DNA of 64,000 bases, from NCBI RefSeq assembly GCF_030161895.1, contig NZ_BSVB01000001.1, positions 310,001-374,000 of the forward strand, written 5' to 3'. The position numbers were made by a program, and so were the translations under genes. The stretch comes from Pseudolysinimonas kribbensis (GTDB taxonomy: Bacteria > Actinomycetota > Actinomycetes > Actinomycetales > Microbacteriaceae). Below the pieces are notes generated by a model. The model was not told the origin of the DNA. It searched no databases and saw nothing but the letters and a program-made list of their open reading frames with translations. Of this stretch, positions 18,640-29,542 are shown one piece after another (position 1 is the stretch's first letter; each line of letters begins with the position of its first letter).

Positions 18640-20647
18640 CCCGATGGCAGCGCACGACGCCGGATGCGGGCGACCCGGCGGGCATCCGGCGCGTGGCCGC
18701 CCGGCGCGAGTCCTGGGCCGACGAGCTCGGCGAGCATTCCCTGACGCGTCTGCGCGACGTGATCGGCGACGCATCCGATTCGCGCTGGACCGGCGCGGCG
18801 GCGACGGCCTTCTCGGAACAGGCCGGGCAGCTGCCGGGCCTCGTGAGCGGCCTCATCGAGCGCGCCCGCGACGAGGCGGATGCGCTGCGCCGATACGCTG
18901 CGGCGATCGACCGGATCGCCGACGAGGCCGCCGCGCTGCGGACGCAGCTCGCCGGCCTGCGGAGCGCGATCTCGCGGGATGCCTCGAGGCTGCGAACGCT
19001 GCGGGCGGCGGACGATCCCGCGGAAGCGGATCGGATCCGCGCCGTCCAGCTCACGAGCGACCTCGCCGGCTCTCGGCACTCGCTCGCCTCGCTCGACGCT
19101 CGCTGGGACGAGCTCGCCGACGAACGACGTCGGGCCGACGCGACCTGCGCCGCAGCACTGCGTCCCCGCCGGCGCCGCCGATCGGGACCCTGAACACGGC
19201 GCAGCTCGGATCCCTCACGGACGCGCAGGTGCTCACGGCTCTCGCGGGCCTCACCCCCTCCAGCTCGCCGAGCTGCTGCGCCGCGACCACGCGCTCGCGA
19301 ACCGGATCGCGGACCTGCACGACCCGCAGGCGATCGCGAGCTGGTGGCGCTCCCTGGCCTCGAGCGATCCGACCGCGCCGAGCGGGCTGCAGGCGGCGCT
19401 CGTCGCGCTCGCGCCGACGGCGATCGGCAACCTGGACGGCGTGGCCTGCTGGGCGCGCGATGCCGCGAACCGCGCGACGCTCTCCGCGGAGCTGCACCGC
19501 CTGGAATCGCTGGCGGCGCAAGCCGAGCGCATCCGGGACGAGCCGGGCCGGGCGCAGAGGAGGCCGACCTCCGGCGCTTCCTCTCGGCGCACGGATTCCG
19601 CGGGCTGTCGGATCTCACGACGCGCCTCGGCTCCCTCCAGGCGACACGCGCCGCTCTGCGCCAGCCGGGTGTGACGACGCAGCTCGTCACCCTGACGCTG
19701 CCCGCCGATCCCTCGCAGCCGCCACTGGCGGCCGTGTCGGTCGGCGACCTCGACCGAGCCGCCCGCGTCACCGTCGACGTGCCCGGCATGGGCTCGACCG
19801 TCGCCGACACGATGCGCAGCTGGACGGCGGACGCCGGCAACCTGTACAGCCAGCAGCGCTACCTCCAGGCGCACGGGCTCGCGCCGACCCAGGACGTCGC
19901 CGTCGTGGCCTGGATCGGCTACGACGCACCGGACATGCCGCCGAGCGTCGAGGTGCTGAGTTCCGCGAAGGCGGAGGTGGGAGCGACGCACCTCGCCTCG
20001 TTCCTTCAGGGGTCACCGCCAGCCATGACTGGGCGGCCGGCCGCAACCTCTCCGTCGTCGCCCATTCGTACGGCACGACGACCGCCGCCATCGCGCTCGA
20101 GCACACTCCGGTCGAGAATTACACCATGCTCGCGTCGGCCGGACTCGACCCCGGCATCACGAGCGCGAGCGACCTCCGCGTCGACCCCGGGCACGTCTGG
20201 GCGACCCAGTCCTCCTCGACCTGGTCGCGCCGATCGGGCGCGGCGAGTCCGTGCCCGTCGATCTGGGTGGACGGCACCTGTGGCTGCCCGTGACGCCGAC
20301 GGCCCATCCGGTGAATCCGGCCGATCCGGCGTTCGGGGCCCGGGTCTTCACCTCGGAGGATGTCGTCTGGGACGGCACGCCGTACCCCGGCTCGGACGGC
20401 CACGACGTCTCCCCCAGATCGAACACGCACTCGACCACACGACGGGATACGACTACGGCTACCTCGACCGGGGCACGATCTCGCTGCGGAACACGGCGGA
20501 GACCAGCCTGGGCCTGACCGACGTGGCGACCGCGCGGAACACCACCCTGTTCCGGTCAGCCCGGCGGCCCTGCGCGACCTGTCGGACGGCGCCGCGCCGC
20601 CCCTGCTGCCGGCCAATTACGGGCTGCCGTGGGGGCCGCCGACGTGA
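18636..20647 (+). CDS. DUF1023 alpha/beta hydrolase with N-terminal WXG-like domain, frame broken seven times
   Basis: The corrected protein is 672 residues. The N-terminal 150 are helical with a WXG-like turn (SRWTGAAATAF), the fold of type VII secretion substrates. The C-terminal part is a DUF1023 alpha/beta hydrolase: WIGYDAPDMPPSV, the nucleophile elbow VVAHSYGTTTAA (Ser), DLVAPIGRGE and a late His region HALDHTTGY. Breaks at 19164-19167, 19254-19258, 19550-19552, 20009-20012, 20205-20207, 20411-20415 and 20552-20553 each need one base. Since all go the same way and the repaired frame is family-like throughout, I read the gene as intact. It is coupled to both neighbours (ATGA, GTGA). Substrate unknown. 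Confidence 0.8.
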
Positions 20648-21165
20648 TCCGCCGCGCTGTGATCGTCGTCGCGGTCGTCCTGATCGCCCTCGCGGGGTGC
20701 ACGCCCCGGCCCGCTCCGACGCGGAAGGAGAGCACCATGAGTGCGACGGCAGCGCACGACGAGCTCGACGGCCTGATCGGCCGCACGCAGCGGATCTTCG
20801 ACGGCGCCTGGTCCTCGATCGACACGAACGCCGAGCCATGCCCGGACGGACATCCCGGACTGATCTTCGCCTTCGGGCGGATCGGACCGGGCTCGACGAC
20901 ACCGGAGCTCGGCGAGCGCATCCCGCAGGTCCTCGCCCTCTGGAAGGACGCGGGTCACGACGCCTCCGTCACGCATTCGACCCAGAGCGGTGTCGCGCTG
21001 ACCGAGGTGCGGTTCCCGCCCGGAGGCGGGTATGCCGCGGACGGCCTGTATCTGAGCCTCGTCGCGAGCGCGAAGGGCACGACCATCGACGCGCAGAGCC
21101 GCTGCGTTCCCGGTGACCCCGACGCCTACAACGCCCGGCATCCGCACCGCGACACGACGCCCTGA
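20644..21165 (+). CDS. Small lipoprotein of unknown function
   Basis: About 173 residues, starting [19 protein letters not shown] with a lipobox LAGC (lipidated Cys about residue 19), followed by a Pro-rich linker and a soluble domain ([33 protein letters not shown]). It should be tethered to the outer face of the membrane. GTG 20644 overlaps the hydrolase stop (GTGA) and is preferred over ATG 20629. The domain ending [15 protein letters not shown] resembles small actinobacterial lipoproteins encoded after DUF1023 hydrolases. Because it is coupled to a putative exported hydrolase it could be a cognate inhibitor, but nothing in its sequence proves that. Confidence 0.8.
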   Translation: MIRRAVIVVAVVLIALAGCTPRPAPTRKESTMSATAAHDELDGLIGRTQRIFDGAWSSIDTNAEPCPDGHPGLIFAFGRIGPGSTTPELGERIPQVLALWKDAGHDASVTHSTQSGVALTEVRFPPGGGYAADGLYLSLVASAKGTTIDAQSRCVPGDPDAYNARHPHRDTTP

Positions 21166-21257
21166 GCCCCCGCGCCTGCTCGGGGCGCCGCGGGCCACAA
21201 TGCGACCGGCCGGGCGGTGTGCACGGCCTGGCCGCCGCGGTCTGGTTCGATGGGAGC

Positions 21258-22211
21258 ATGCTCGTCCGTGACGCCGAGTACCCGAGACCCGACCACACGC
21301 TCATCCACATCAGCGACACCCACCTGCTGGCGGGTGCCGGCCGGCTCTACGACCGGGTGGATGCCGAGGCGCACCTGCGCGACCTGATGGCCCGGCTCGA
21401 AGCCACCGGGCGTCGGCCGGACGCCCTGGTGTTCACCGGCGACCTCGCCGACCTCGGCGAACCCGAGGCCTACGCACGGCTGCGGGGCGTGGTGGAACCG
21501 GTCGCCGCGCGCCTCGGCTCGCGCATCGTGTGGGCGATGGGCAACCACGACGACCGGGAGGCGTTCCGGGCCGGGCTGCTCGACGGCTCCGGCGACGCGC
21601 CGGTGGATCAGGTGATCGACCTCCGCGGGCTGCGGATCATCACGCTCGACACGTCCGTCCCCGGGGCCCACCACGGGGAGCTCGCCCCCGCGCAGCTCGA
21701 CTGGCTGCGGGAGCAGCTCGCCGCGCCCGCACCGGACGGGACCATCCTCGCGCTGCACCACCCGCCCATCCCGAGCGTGCTCGACCTCGCCGTCTCGGTG
21801 GAGCTGCGCGACCAGCCGCGGCTCGCGCGGGTGCTGCGCGGCACCGACGTGCGCGCGATCCTCGGCGGGCACCTGCACTACTCGTCCAGCGCGACGTTCG
21901 CGGGCATCCCGGTGTCGGTGGCCTCGGCGAGCTGTTACACCCAGGATCTGCTCGTCGACGAGGGCGGCACGCAGGGGCGGGACGGCGCCCGGTCGTTCAA
22001 CCTGGTGCAGATCTATCCGGACACGGTGCTGCACGCCGTCGTCCCGCTCCAGCGGACCGAGGCCCTGTCGCACGTCGGCGCCGCCGAGAGCACGCGTCGG
22101 CTCGCCGCGCTGGGGCTGCGCATCCCCGGGTCGTCCCGCATACCGGAGCCCTCGACGCAGGATGACGACTCCTGGACCCGCCCGATCGATCTCGTGGGCG
22201 CGCCGAGCTAG
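21258..22211 (+). CDS. Metallophosphoesterase, 3',5'-cyclic nucleotide phosphodiesterase-like
   Basis: About 317 residues with the full calcineurin-like metal set: [28 protein letters not shown] and [10 protein letters not shown]. This is the class III cyclic nucleotide phosphodiesterase (CpdA-type) arrangement. Such enzymes hydrolyse cAMP or other phosphodiesters; the true substrate is unknown. ATG 21258 ([17 protein letters not shown]) fits homologue starts; ATG 21219 would add 13 residues. No strong ribosome site is seen for either. It overlaps the end of the convergent Stealth gene by four bases. Confidence 0.9.
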   Translation: MLVRDAEYPRPDHTLIHISDTHLLAGAGRLYDRVDAEAHLRDLMARLEATGRRPDALVFTGDLADLGEPEAYARLRGVVEPVAARLGSRIVWAMGNHDDREAFRAGLLDGSGDAPVDQVIDLRGLRIITLDTSVPGAHHGELAPAQLDWLREQLAAPAPDGTILALHHPPIPSVLDLAVSVELRDQPRLARVLRGTDVRAILGGHLHYSSSATFAGIPVSVASASCYTQDLLVDEGGTQGRDGARSFNLVQIYPDTVLHAVVPLQRTEALSHVGAAESTRRLAALGLRIPGSSRIPEPSTQDDDSWTRPIDLVGAPS

Positions 22212-23740
22212 TTCGTCCGCTCCCAGGGTCCGGGCACGGGGAAGTAGCGCTCGAGGAACGCCGTCACGAGCGCGACCCGCTGGGCGTCGGAGATCTCCGG
22301 TGCACTGCCGTCGTTGAGACAGAACATGTCGTACCGCCGGCGCCGCTCGATATCGCGCAGCGAGTCGGCCGTCGTGGCCAGCGTCGTCTCGACGTACCGG
22401 ACGTGCGCATCGGTCTGCACCACCGCGCGCCCGGTCAGCAGCGCGTAGTAGTGGTACAGCGAGTTGGTCACCGAGATGTCGTCGCCCGAGCGGAACCGGG
22501 ACGCCGCGGTGCGCGCGAAGTCCTCCGGGAACTCGGCCTCGAGCTCGGCGAGCACGCTGCGCCGCAGCGGGGCGGCGCAGTGCTCGAGATGGCGGGTCAT
22601 CGTGCGCCCGAAGCGCTGCTGCAGCAGCGCCCGGTTCACCCGCATGGCGTTGTCGTGCCCGGTGCGGTCGGGATGCGCGGCCCCGAGCCCGATCCGCAGG
22701 GTCGCCTCGACGAAGCGGGAGACACCGCCCGGCGAGAAGAACAGGCTCGGTGCCACGGGGCGTCCGAAGAACATGTCGTCGTTCGAGTACAGGAAGTGCT
22801 CGGAGAGCCCCGGGATCCGGTGCAGTTGCGCCTCGATGGCGTGCGAGTTGAAGGTGGGCAGCACCTCGGTCTTCTCGAAGAAGTCCGCGCTGCGCACGAC
22901 GCGCACGTCCGGATGGTCGACGTCGAGCCACGCCGGGGGCGTCGAGTCGGTCACGAGGTGGATGCGGCGGATCCACGGCGCGTAGGCCCGGGCGCTGCGC
23001 ATCGCGTAGCGCAGCTCGTCGATCTGGCGGTACCGGGCGGCACCGCCGTCGGGCGCGCGGGCGCTGCGGTCGTCGAGGTAGCTCTCGCGCAACGCCAGGT
23101 ATCCGGGCTCGGATCCGTCCACCCAGGAGAAGACGAGGTCGATGTCGAAGTCGATGTCGTCGACCTGCTCGTCGAACATGCCCGCCAGCGTCGGCCAGCG
23201 ATCGCCGTACCGCTCCACCGAGCTGACGACGGCGTCCTCGCGGCGGATGCGCTGCCGGGTCAGCGCGTTGGGCCGGGGCGCGACGATCTCGGTGTCGTCG
23301 AAGCGCCAGAACTCGAGCCGGATGGCGGCGTCGGCGGCGCGCCAGACCCCGCGCACCGCGCGGGTCCGCGGACGGTAGATCAGGAAGAGATCCTCGTCGT
23401 CACCGGGGAGCCGTCCGCGCGCGAGGAGGCGCTCCGAGCGCCTGCCCGATCCGAGCACCCTCGCGTACATCGGCTCGCCCGCGAACGCCGTCGCGAACGC
23501 CTGCTCGACCCTCGCCCGCCGCGCCCGATCGACGCTGAGCACCGCCGTGTCGCGATCGCCGCGGATCAGCAGGTAGTCGATCCCGGCCGCGTCGAGCGCA
23601 TCGCGCACGAGGCGCAGATCGGCGATCGTCGCCTCCTCGCGGGTGAGCGGCGGGCCGGTCAGCACCAGCCGGGTGCCGTCGCGCACGACGTCGGGACGCT
23701 CCGCGAGGATGTCCGCGGTGGTTCGGCGAGGGGGAGGCAC
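22208..23740 (-). CDS. Stealth-family sugar-phosphotransferase
   Basis: A 510-residue protein with the four Stealth regions: CR1 [15 protein letters not shown] (about residue 200), CR2 beginning [20 protein letters not shown] and running to [16 protein letters not shown]3 [16 protein letters not shown]4 around [17 protein letters not shown]. Stealth proteins transfer hexose-1-phosphate to surface polysaccharides (capsule polymerases such as CpsY and the GlcNAc-1-phosphotransferase family). The N-terminal 190 residues are an accessory domain seen in actinobacterial members. The GTG at 23740 is the only sensible start. No other capsule gene is adjacent. No frame break. Confidence 0.93.
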   Translation of the reverse strand: MPPPRRTTADILAERPDVVRDGTRLVLTGPPLTREEATIADLRLVRDALDAAGIDYLLIRGDRDTAVLSVDRARRARVEQAFATAFAGEPMYARVLGSGRRSERLLARGRLPGDDEDLFLIYRPRTRAVRGVWRAADAAIRLEFWRFDDTEIVAPRPNALTRQRIRREDAVVSSVERYGDRWPTLAGMFDEQVDDIDFDIDLVFSWVDGSEPGYLALRESYLDDRSARAPDGGAARYRQIDELRYAMRSARAYAPWIRRIHLVTDSTPPAWLDVDHPDVRVVRSADFFEKTEVLPTFNSHAIEAQLHRIPGLSEHFLYSNDDMFFGRPVAPSLFFSPGGVSRFVEATLRIGLGAAHPDRTGHDNAMRVNRALLQQRFGRTMTRHLEHCAAPLRRSVLAELEAEFPEDFARTAASRFRSGDDISVTNSLYHYYALLTGRAVVQTDAHVRYVETTLATTADSLRDIERRRRYDMFCLNDGSAPEISDAQRVALVTAFLERYFPVPGPWERTN

Positions 23741-23800
23741 GACGGATCACGGGCCTTTCTGCCCGAGCGGCGGGAGTGAGAACGCGGACCGGGAGGTGGG

Positions 23801-23876
23801 TGGCTCCCCCACTTGGACTCGAACCAAGAACCTATCGGTTAACAGCCGATTGCTCTGCCAATTGAGCTATGGAGGA
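23801..23876 (-). tRNA. tRNA-Asn (GTT)
   Basis: A cloverleaf is complete: acceptor TCCTCCA/TGGGGGA, D arm GCTC/GAGC, anticodon arm with CTGTTAA (anticodon GTT), T arm with TTCGAGT, discriminator G, and an encoded CCA at 23803-23801. No intron or irregularity. It lies between the Stealth gene and the peptide transporter operon. Confidence 0.97.
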
Positions 23877-23958
23877 ATGCTGTGAACAGCCGGGCTAGCT
23901 TAGCAAGCGCGGCGGGGGTTGCGAGACCCGACGGGCCGGACGAGCAGCCCGGCGCCGC

Positions 23959-25634
23959 TCACCCGGCGCTCGCGGCGCGCTGTTCGCGCCGAGCGGCCTG
24001 CTCGACGGGATCCGGCACCGGCAGCGAGGCGAGCAGGCGCCTCGTGTAGTCGTCGGACGGCGATCCGAGAACCGACGCCGTCGGCCCCTGCTCGGCGATC
24101 TCGCCCTGATGCAGCACGGCGATCCGGTGCGCGAGCAGGTCGACGACCGCGAGATCGTGCGTGATGAACAGCGCGGCGAAGCCGAACCGCTCCTGCAGCT
24201 CGCCGAACAGCTCGAGCACCTTCGCCTGCACCGACACGTCGAGCGCGCTCGTGGGCTCGTCGGCGATGAGCAGCTCGGGGTCGAGGGCAAGAGCGCGCGC
24301 GAGCGAGGCGCGCTGGCGCTGGCCGCCGGAGAGCTCGTGCGGATAGCGGTCGCCGTAGGAGGCCGGCAGCTGGACCGCCTCGAGCAGTTCGTCGATCCGG
24401 TCGCGCGCGGCCTCCGCCGAGCTCGCCCGGCCGTGCACGACGAGCGGCTCGCCGATGCACTGCGCGATCGTGAGCAGCGGATTGAAACTCGTGGCCGGAT
24501 CCTGGAAGACGAAGCCGAGCCGGCCGCGCTGCGGGCGGAACTGCCGCTCGCGCATCCCGTTCAGCTCGACACCGAGAACGCGCAGCGAGCCTCCGGAGAC
24601 GCGGGTCAGACCGCCGATGGCCCGGCCGATGGTGGTCTTGCCCGAGCCGGACTCCCCCACCAGGCCCAGCACCTCTCCCGGCTGGATCGAGAAGTCCACG
24701 CCGTCGACGGCCCGGAAGCCGCCCCCGCCGAAGCGACCCGGGTACTCGATCACGAGGCCCTTCGCCTCGACGACCGGGCCCTCGGGCGCGGGCGCCACCG
24801 CATCCCGCTCGACGATCTCGAGGCGCGGCACCGCGGCCAGCAGCTCGCGCGTGTAGTCCTCCTCGGGTGCGAGAACAGCTCGCGCACGGGGGCCGTCTCG
24901 ACCAGCTCGCCCCGGTACATCACCGCGACACGGTCGGCGAGGTCGGCGACGACGCCCATGTTGTGGGTGATGAGCACGATCGCGGTGCCGAACTCGTCGC
25001 GCAGCCGCCGCAGCAGATCGAGGATCTCGGCCTGCACGGTGACGTCGAGCGCCGTCGTGGGCTCGTCGGCGATGATCACCGCGGGATCGAGGGCGAGCGC
25101 CATGGCGATGACGATGCGCTGCTTCTGGCCACCCGAGAACTGGTGCGGATAGTCGCGCACCCGGCGCTCCGGGTCGGGGATGCCGACGAGCCGCAGCATC
25201 TCGACCGCGCGCTCGTGCGCGGCGGCCTTCGTGTACCCGCCGTGCGCTCGCAGGCCCTCGGCGAGCTGCCACCCGATCGTGTACACCGGGTTGAGCACCC
25301 CCGAGGGCTCCTGGAAGATCATCGCGGCCGCGGCGCCGCGCAGCTTCTGCAGGCGCCGGCGGTCCAGGCCGATGACGTTCTCGCCGGCCAGCACGACCGC
25401 GCCGCGGGCGATCGCGGTCTCCGGCAGCAGGCCGAGGATCGTGCGGGCGGTGACCGTCTTGCCGGACCCCGACTCGCCCACGATCGCGAGCACCTCGCCC
25501 GGCCGCACGTCGAGCGAGACGCCGGCGACGGCGTGCACGGTGCCGGCGTCCGTGGCGAAGATGACGTCGAGGTCGGTGATCGTGACCGCGGCGTCGGCCG
25601 TCGGGTCCGCGGGCTTGCGGGGCTCCGTGGCCAT
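23959..25634 (-). CDS. Peptide/nickel-type ABC transporter, fused double ATPase (DppD-DppF), frame broken once
   Basis: Corrected length 558 residues, two ATPase domains in one chain, as in YejF/DdpDF-type proteins. Domain 1: Walker A GESGSGKT, signature FSGGQKQR, Walker B VIIADEPTTALD. Domain 2: GESGSGKTTIGRA, LSGGQRQRASLARA, LLIADEPTSALD. Both keep the catalytic Glu. It powers the permease pair encoded upstream. The frame breaks near 24866-24876, at the end of domain 1; one extra base restores RELFxAPEEDYTRELLAAVP. ATG 25634 overlaps the permease stop (TGATG). It is the last gene of a six-gene operon starting at 31971. Confidence 0.93.
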
Positions 25635-26651
25635 CAGGCGACCTCTCCTGCTCCTCGCGCGCCATGGGCTCGCTCGCGGCCACGGCATCGGCCGGCGGCG
25701 CGCCCGCCACGGCCCGGCGCCGGGCGCGCAGCCGCGGGTCGGCCAGGTCGTTGAGGCTCTCGCCGATGAGCGTGACGCCCATCACCACCAGCACGATCGC
25801 AAGGCCCGGGAAGATCGAGGTCCACCAGATGCCGCTCGTGACGTCGGAGATCGACTTGTTCAGGTCGAACCCCCACTCGGCCGCGGCGGTCGGCTCGATG
25901 CCGAACCCGAGGAAGCCGAGGCCGGCGAGGGTCAGGATCGCCTCCGAGCTGTTGAGCGTGAGGATGAGCGGCAGCGTGCGGGTGGAGTTGCGCAGCACGT
26001 GCCGGAACATGACGCGGCCGGTGCTCGCGCCGATGACCCGCGCCGCCTCGACGAACGGCTCCGACTTGATCCGCACGACCTCCGCCCGGATGACGCGGAA
26101 GTACTGCGGGATGAACACGACCGTGATCGAGATCGCGGCCGCGAACACGCCGCCCACGAGGCTCGACTGCCCGCCGCTGATGACGATCGCCGCGACGATC
26201 GCGAGCAGCAGGGTCGGGAACGCGTAGACCGCGTCCGCGATCACGATGAGGATGCGGTCGAGCCAGCCGCCGAGGTAGCCGGAGATCAGGCCGAGCGCCA
26301 CGCCGGCGAAGACCGAGAGCACGATCGCGACGACGATCACGAACAGCGCCGTCTGCGCCCCCAGATCACGCGCGCGAGCACGTCGTAGCCGCCCACCGTG
26401 GTGCCGAGCCAGTGCGCCGCGCTCGGCGGGTCCTGCGCGCCGAAGTTGCCGTGCGCATCGCGCAGCTGGCTGAATCCGTAGGGCGCGATGAACGGGGCGA
26501 GGATCGCCACGAGGATGAAGAAGCCCGTGATCACGAGGCCGGCCACCAGCATCCCGCGCTGCAGACCCACGCTCTGCCGCAGCTGCCGCACGACGGGCAG
26601 GCGCGCGTACCAGCGCGGCTTCACCACCGGTCGCTCGTCGGTCAGGGACAT
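25634..26651 (-). CDS. Peptide ABC transporter permease, DppC/OppC type, frame broken twice
   Basis: Corrected length 339 residues. An N-terminal cytoplasmic stretch leads to a first membrane helix (MLVAGLVITGFFILVAILAPF), a periplasmic loop (HWLGTTVGGYDVLARV), then five helices. The EAA-type loop with Gly reads EAARVIGASTGRVMFRHVL. Breaks: 26358-26362 (one G short, restoring VIWGAQTALFVIVVAIVLS), and near 25648, where the reading frame otherwise runs past its stop into the ATPase gene. ATG 26651 overlaps the DppB-type stop (TGATG). It forms the channel with the next permease. Confidence 0.92.
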
Positions 26652-27738
26652 CAGTACCTCACCCGGGGGTCGATGATCGCCGCGATGACGTCGACGATGA
26701 AGTTGGTGACCGCGACGATCACCGCGAGCAGGGCGACGATGCCCTGCACCGCCACGAAGTCGCGGTTCGCGAGGTACTGGCCGAGCTCGTAGCCCAGCCC
26801 CTTCCACTCGAAGGTGGTCTCGGTGAGGATCGCGCCGCCGAGCAGGAGCGCGATCTGCAGGCCGATCACGGTGATGATCGGGATGAGCGCCGGCTTGAAC
26901 GCGTGCGAGCGCACGAGCCGCAGCTCCCGCACCCCCGCGAGCGCGCCGCGTCGACGTAGTCGCGCGAGAGGGTCGCGATCGTGTTGGTGCGCACGAGGCG
27001 CAGAAAGATGCCGGCGGTGAGGAACCCGAGCGCGAGCGCCGGCAGGATCGCGTGCTGCAGCACGTCGCCGATGTCGTCGAGGTTGCCCAGCCGGATCGCG
27101 TCGATGAGGTAGATGCCGGTGGGATGGTCGAGCGCGGAGAGGTCGATCTCGGTTCGGGTGGACGCGCGACCGGCGACCGGGAGCACGTCGAGCCAGACGG
27201 CGAAGACGAGCTTGAGCAGCAGTCCGACGAAGAAGACCGGGGTCGCGTACCAGAGGATCGCCGCGATCCGCAGGGCGGCATCCGGCCACCGATCGCGGAA
27301 GTAGGCGGCCACCATGCCGAGCGGGATGCCGACCACGAGCGCGACGATGAGGGCGTAGACCGCGAGCTCGAGGGTCGCGCCGCCGAAGGTGAGCAGGATG
27401 TCGCTGATCGGCCGCCCGTCGGTGACCGCGGTGCCGAAGTTGCCGGTGAAGACCTGACCCAGGTACTCGACGTACTGGACGATGAGCGGACGGTCGTAGC
27501 CGGCGTCGTGGACGCGCTTGGCCAGCTCGTCCGCGGGGAGGCGTCCGCCCTGGGCGGCGGTGATCGGGTCACCGGTCAGCCGCATCAGGAAGAACACCAT
27601 CGAGACCAGGATGAAGATGGTCGGCAGGATCAGGACGAACCGCACCACCAGGTAGCGCCACAGGGTGCCGCCGGATCGTCGGGCCGAGAGGGTCGGGGGC
27701 GCCGGGGCGGGCGCGTGGCTCAGGGTGGTGTTCGTCAT
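26651..27738 (-). CDS. Peptide ABC transporter permease, DppB/OppB type, frame broken once
   Basis: Corrected length 362 residues. First helix VVRFVLILPTIFILVSMVFFLM followed by RLTGDPIT, the hallmark opening of DppB/OppB permeases. Further helices surround LRLVRTNTIATLSRDYVDAARARG, the EAA loop contacting the ATPase. The frame breaks in this loop at 26932-26936; adding one G gives SRGVRELRLVRSHAFKPALIPI. The start at 27738 leaves 60 nt after the binding-protein gene. It overlaps the next permease by TGATG. Confidence 0.93.
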
Positions 27739-27798
27739 GTGGGTCCTCGTGCATCCGGGGCGGGGCGCACGACGCCCCGCCCCGGATGGCCGGTGGTG

Positions 27799-29427
27799 CT
27801 ACTTGCTGATGAAGGCGAAACGGAACTTGAAGGACGGGTCGAGCGTGGTGCCCTTCACGTCCGGTCCGACCACCGCGACCTGCGCACCCTGGAGCATCGG
27901 CAGCGTCGAGAGGTCGGCGCCCACGAGCGCCTGGATCTTCTCGATGTCGGCCTTGCGGGTCGCCGCGTCGGTGTCGGTCTGCTCCTTGGCGATCAGGTTC
28001 TGCACCGTCGGGTTGTCGTAGTGGTTGCCGAGGAAGTTGTCCTTCACGAAGAAGGGCGTCAGGTAGTTGTCGGCGTCGGAGTAGTCCGGGAACCAGCCCA
28101 GCTGGTAGGCCGGGTAGGCGTCCAGCACGCGCTGCTTCGTGTAGGTCGCGTACTCCGTGGACTGCAGGTCGACCGTGAACACGCCGCCGTTCTCGAGCTG
28201 GCTCTTGAGGAGCGCGTACTCGTCGCCCGACGACGGGCCGTAGTGGCCGTCCGAGACGTACTGCAGCTGCAGCTTGACCGGCGTCGTGACGCCCGCCTTC
28301 TGCAGGGTCTGCTTCGCCTTGTCGAGGCTGGGGCCGCCCTGGCCGTCGCCGTACAGGTCCTTCAGCACGGTCGTGGCGCCGGTCAGCCCGTCGGGCACGA
28401 AGGAGTACAGCGGGGTGTAGGTGCCCTTGTAGACCTGGGTGGCGATGGCCTGCCGGTCGATGAGATCGGCCACCGCCTGCCGCACCGCGAGCGCCTTCGC
28501 GGCATCCGGAGTCGGCGTCTTCAGACCGAACGGCATCGTGTTGAAGTTGAAGACGATGTAGCGCTCCTCGCCGCCGGGACCCGTGATGACCTTGACGTTC
28601 TTGTTCTTCTTCAGGTCGGCCACGTCGGTCGCCGAGAGGGCGCGGTACGCGACGTCGATGTTGCCCTTCTGGATGTCGAGCTTCATGTTCGACGGGTTCG
28701 TGTAGTACTTCAGCGTCACGTTCGACGTGGCGGCCTTGCCCAGCAGGCCTTGGTAGCCGGCGTACGCCTTGAACTGCACGAGGTTGTTCTTGTCGTACTT
28801 CGTGATCGTGTACTGACCGGCGAACGCCTTGTCCTTCACGATCGTCGCGTCGGGCGTGACCTTGTCGGCCGAGAACGACTGCTCGTCGACGATCGGCCCG
28901 ACCGGGCTGGAGAGCACCTGCTCGAAGGTCTGGTCGTTCGGGTTCTTGAGGTGGAACACGACCGTGGTCGCATCCGGGGCGTCCACGCTCGCGAGGTTGG
29001 AGAGCAGGCTCGCGGGACCGTTCGGGTCGTTGATCTTGAGCTGGCGCTCGAAGGTGAACTTGACATCCGACGAGGTCAGCGCGTGGCCGTTGGCCCACGT
29101 GAGGCCGGGCTTGAGCTTGACGGTGAAGTCGTTGGGGCTGGTGAACTCGCCGGACTTGGCGATGTCCGGCTTGACGTCCGGACTGCCCTTGGGCTCGTTG
29201 AACAGGAAGGGGTAGATCTGGTTCATCACGGCGAACGAGCCGTTGTCGTAGCTGCCGGCCGGATCGAGGAACGTGACGACGTCCGTCGTGCCGACGATGA
29301 GGCTGCCGCTGCCGCCGCCCGATCCCCCGTTGCCTCCGCCGCCCGCGCATGCCGCGAGCACGAGCGACGCCGCCGCCGCCGATGCGACCGCCGCGATGCG
29401 GAGTCCCTTGCTGGTTCTGGATGGCAT
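27799..29427 (-). CDS. Peptide ABC transporter substrate-binding lipoprotein (SBP family 5)
   Basis: A 542-residue lipoprotein with lipobox LAAC (Cys at about 27), a Gly/Ser-rich tether, then the family 5 binding fold: NQIYPFLFNEPKGSPDVKPD, KLKPGLTWANGHALTSSDVK (the classic WHDG-like helix) and EYALLKSQLENGGVFTVDL. It captures oligopeptides or related ligands outside the membrane. ATG 29427 has a GAGGAGG ribosome site seven bases upstream; ATG 29433 sits too close to it. The frame is clean. It is one of two binding proteins in the operon. Ligand not predictable. Confidence 0.95.
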   Translation of the reverse strand: MPSRTSKGLRIAAVASAAAASLVLAACAGGGGNGGSGGGSGSLIVGTTDVVTFLDPAGSYDNGSFAVMNQIYPFLFNEPKGSPDVKPDIAKSGEFTSPNDFTVKLKPGLTWANGHALTSSDVKFTFERQLKINDPNGPASLLSNLASVDAPDATTVVFHLKNPNDQTFEQVLSSPVGPIVDEQSFSADKVTPDATIVKDKAFAGQYTITKYDKNNLVQFKAYAGYQGLLGKAATSNVTLKYYTNPSNMKLDIQKGNIDVAYRALSATDVADLKKNKNVKVITGPGGEERYIVFNFNTMPFGLKTPTPDAAKALAVRQAVADLIDRQAIATQVYKGTYTPLYSFVPDGLTGATTVLKDLYGDGQGGPSLDKAKQTLQKAGVTTPVKLQLQYVSDGHYGPSSGDEYALLKSQLENGGVFTVDLQSTEYATYTKQRVLDAYPAYQLGWFPDYSDADNYLTPFFVKDNFLGNHYDNPTVQNLIAKEQTDTDAATRKADIEKIQALVGADLSTLPMLQGAQVAVVGPDVKGTTLDPSFKFRFAFISK

Positions 29428-29542
29428 GTCCATCCTCCTCTTTCCCGTGATTGCAGGGGTCTCGTCGCACGCGACGCCGCCCCATCGTGAACGTCTTTCT
29501 AACACAGCGGAGTGCGCCGTGCCCCCGCCGCCTGTGAAGCGA

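Noticed and set aside
23959-26340. Apparent permease-ATPase fusion in the peptide transporter
   Set aside because: Two breaks (near 25648 and near 24870) create it; the TGATG junction at 25632-25636 shows separate genes.
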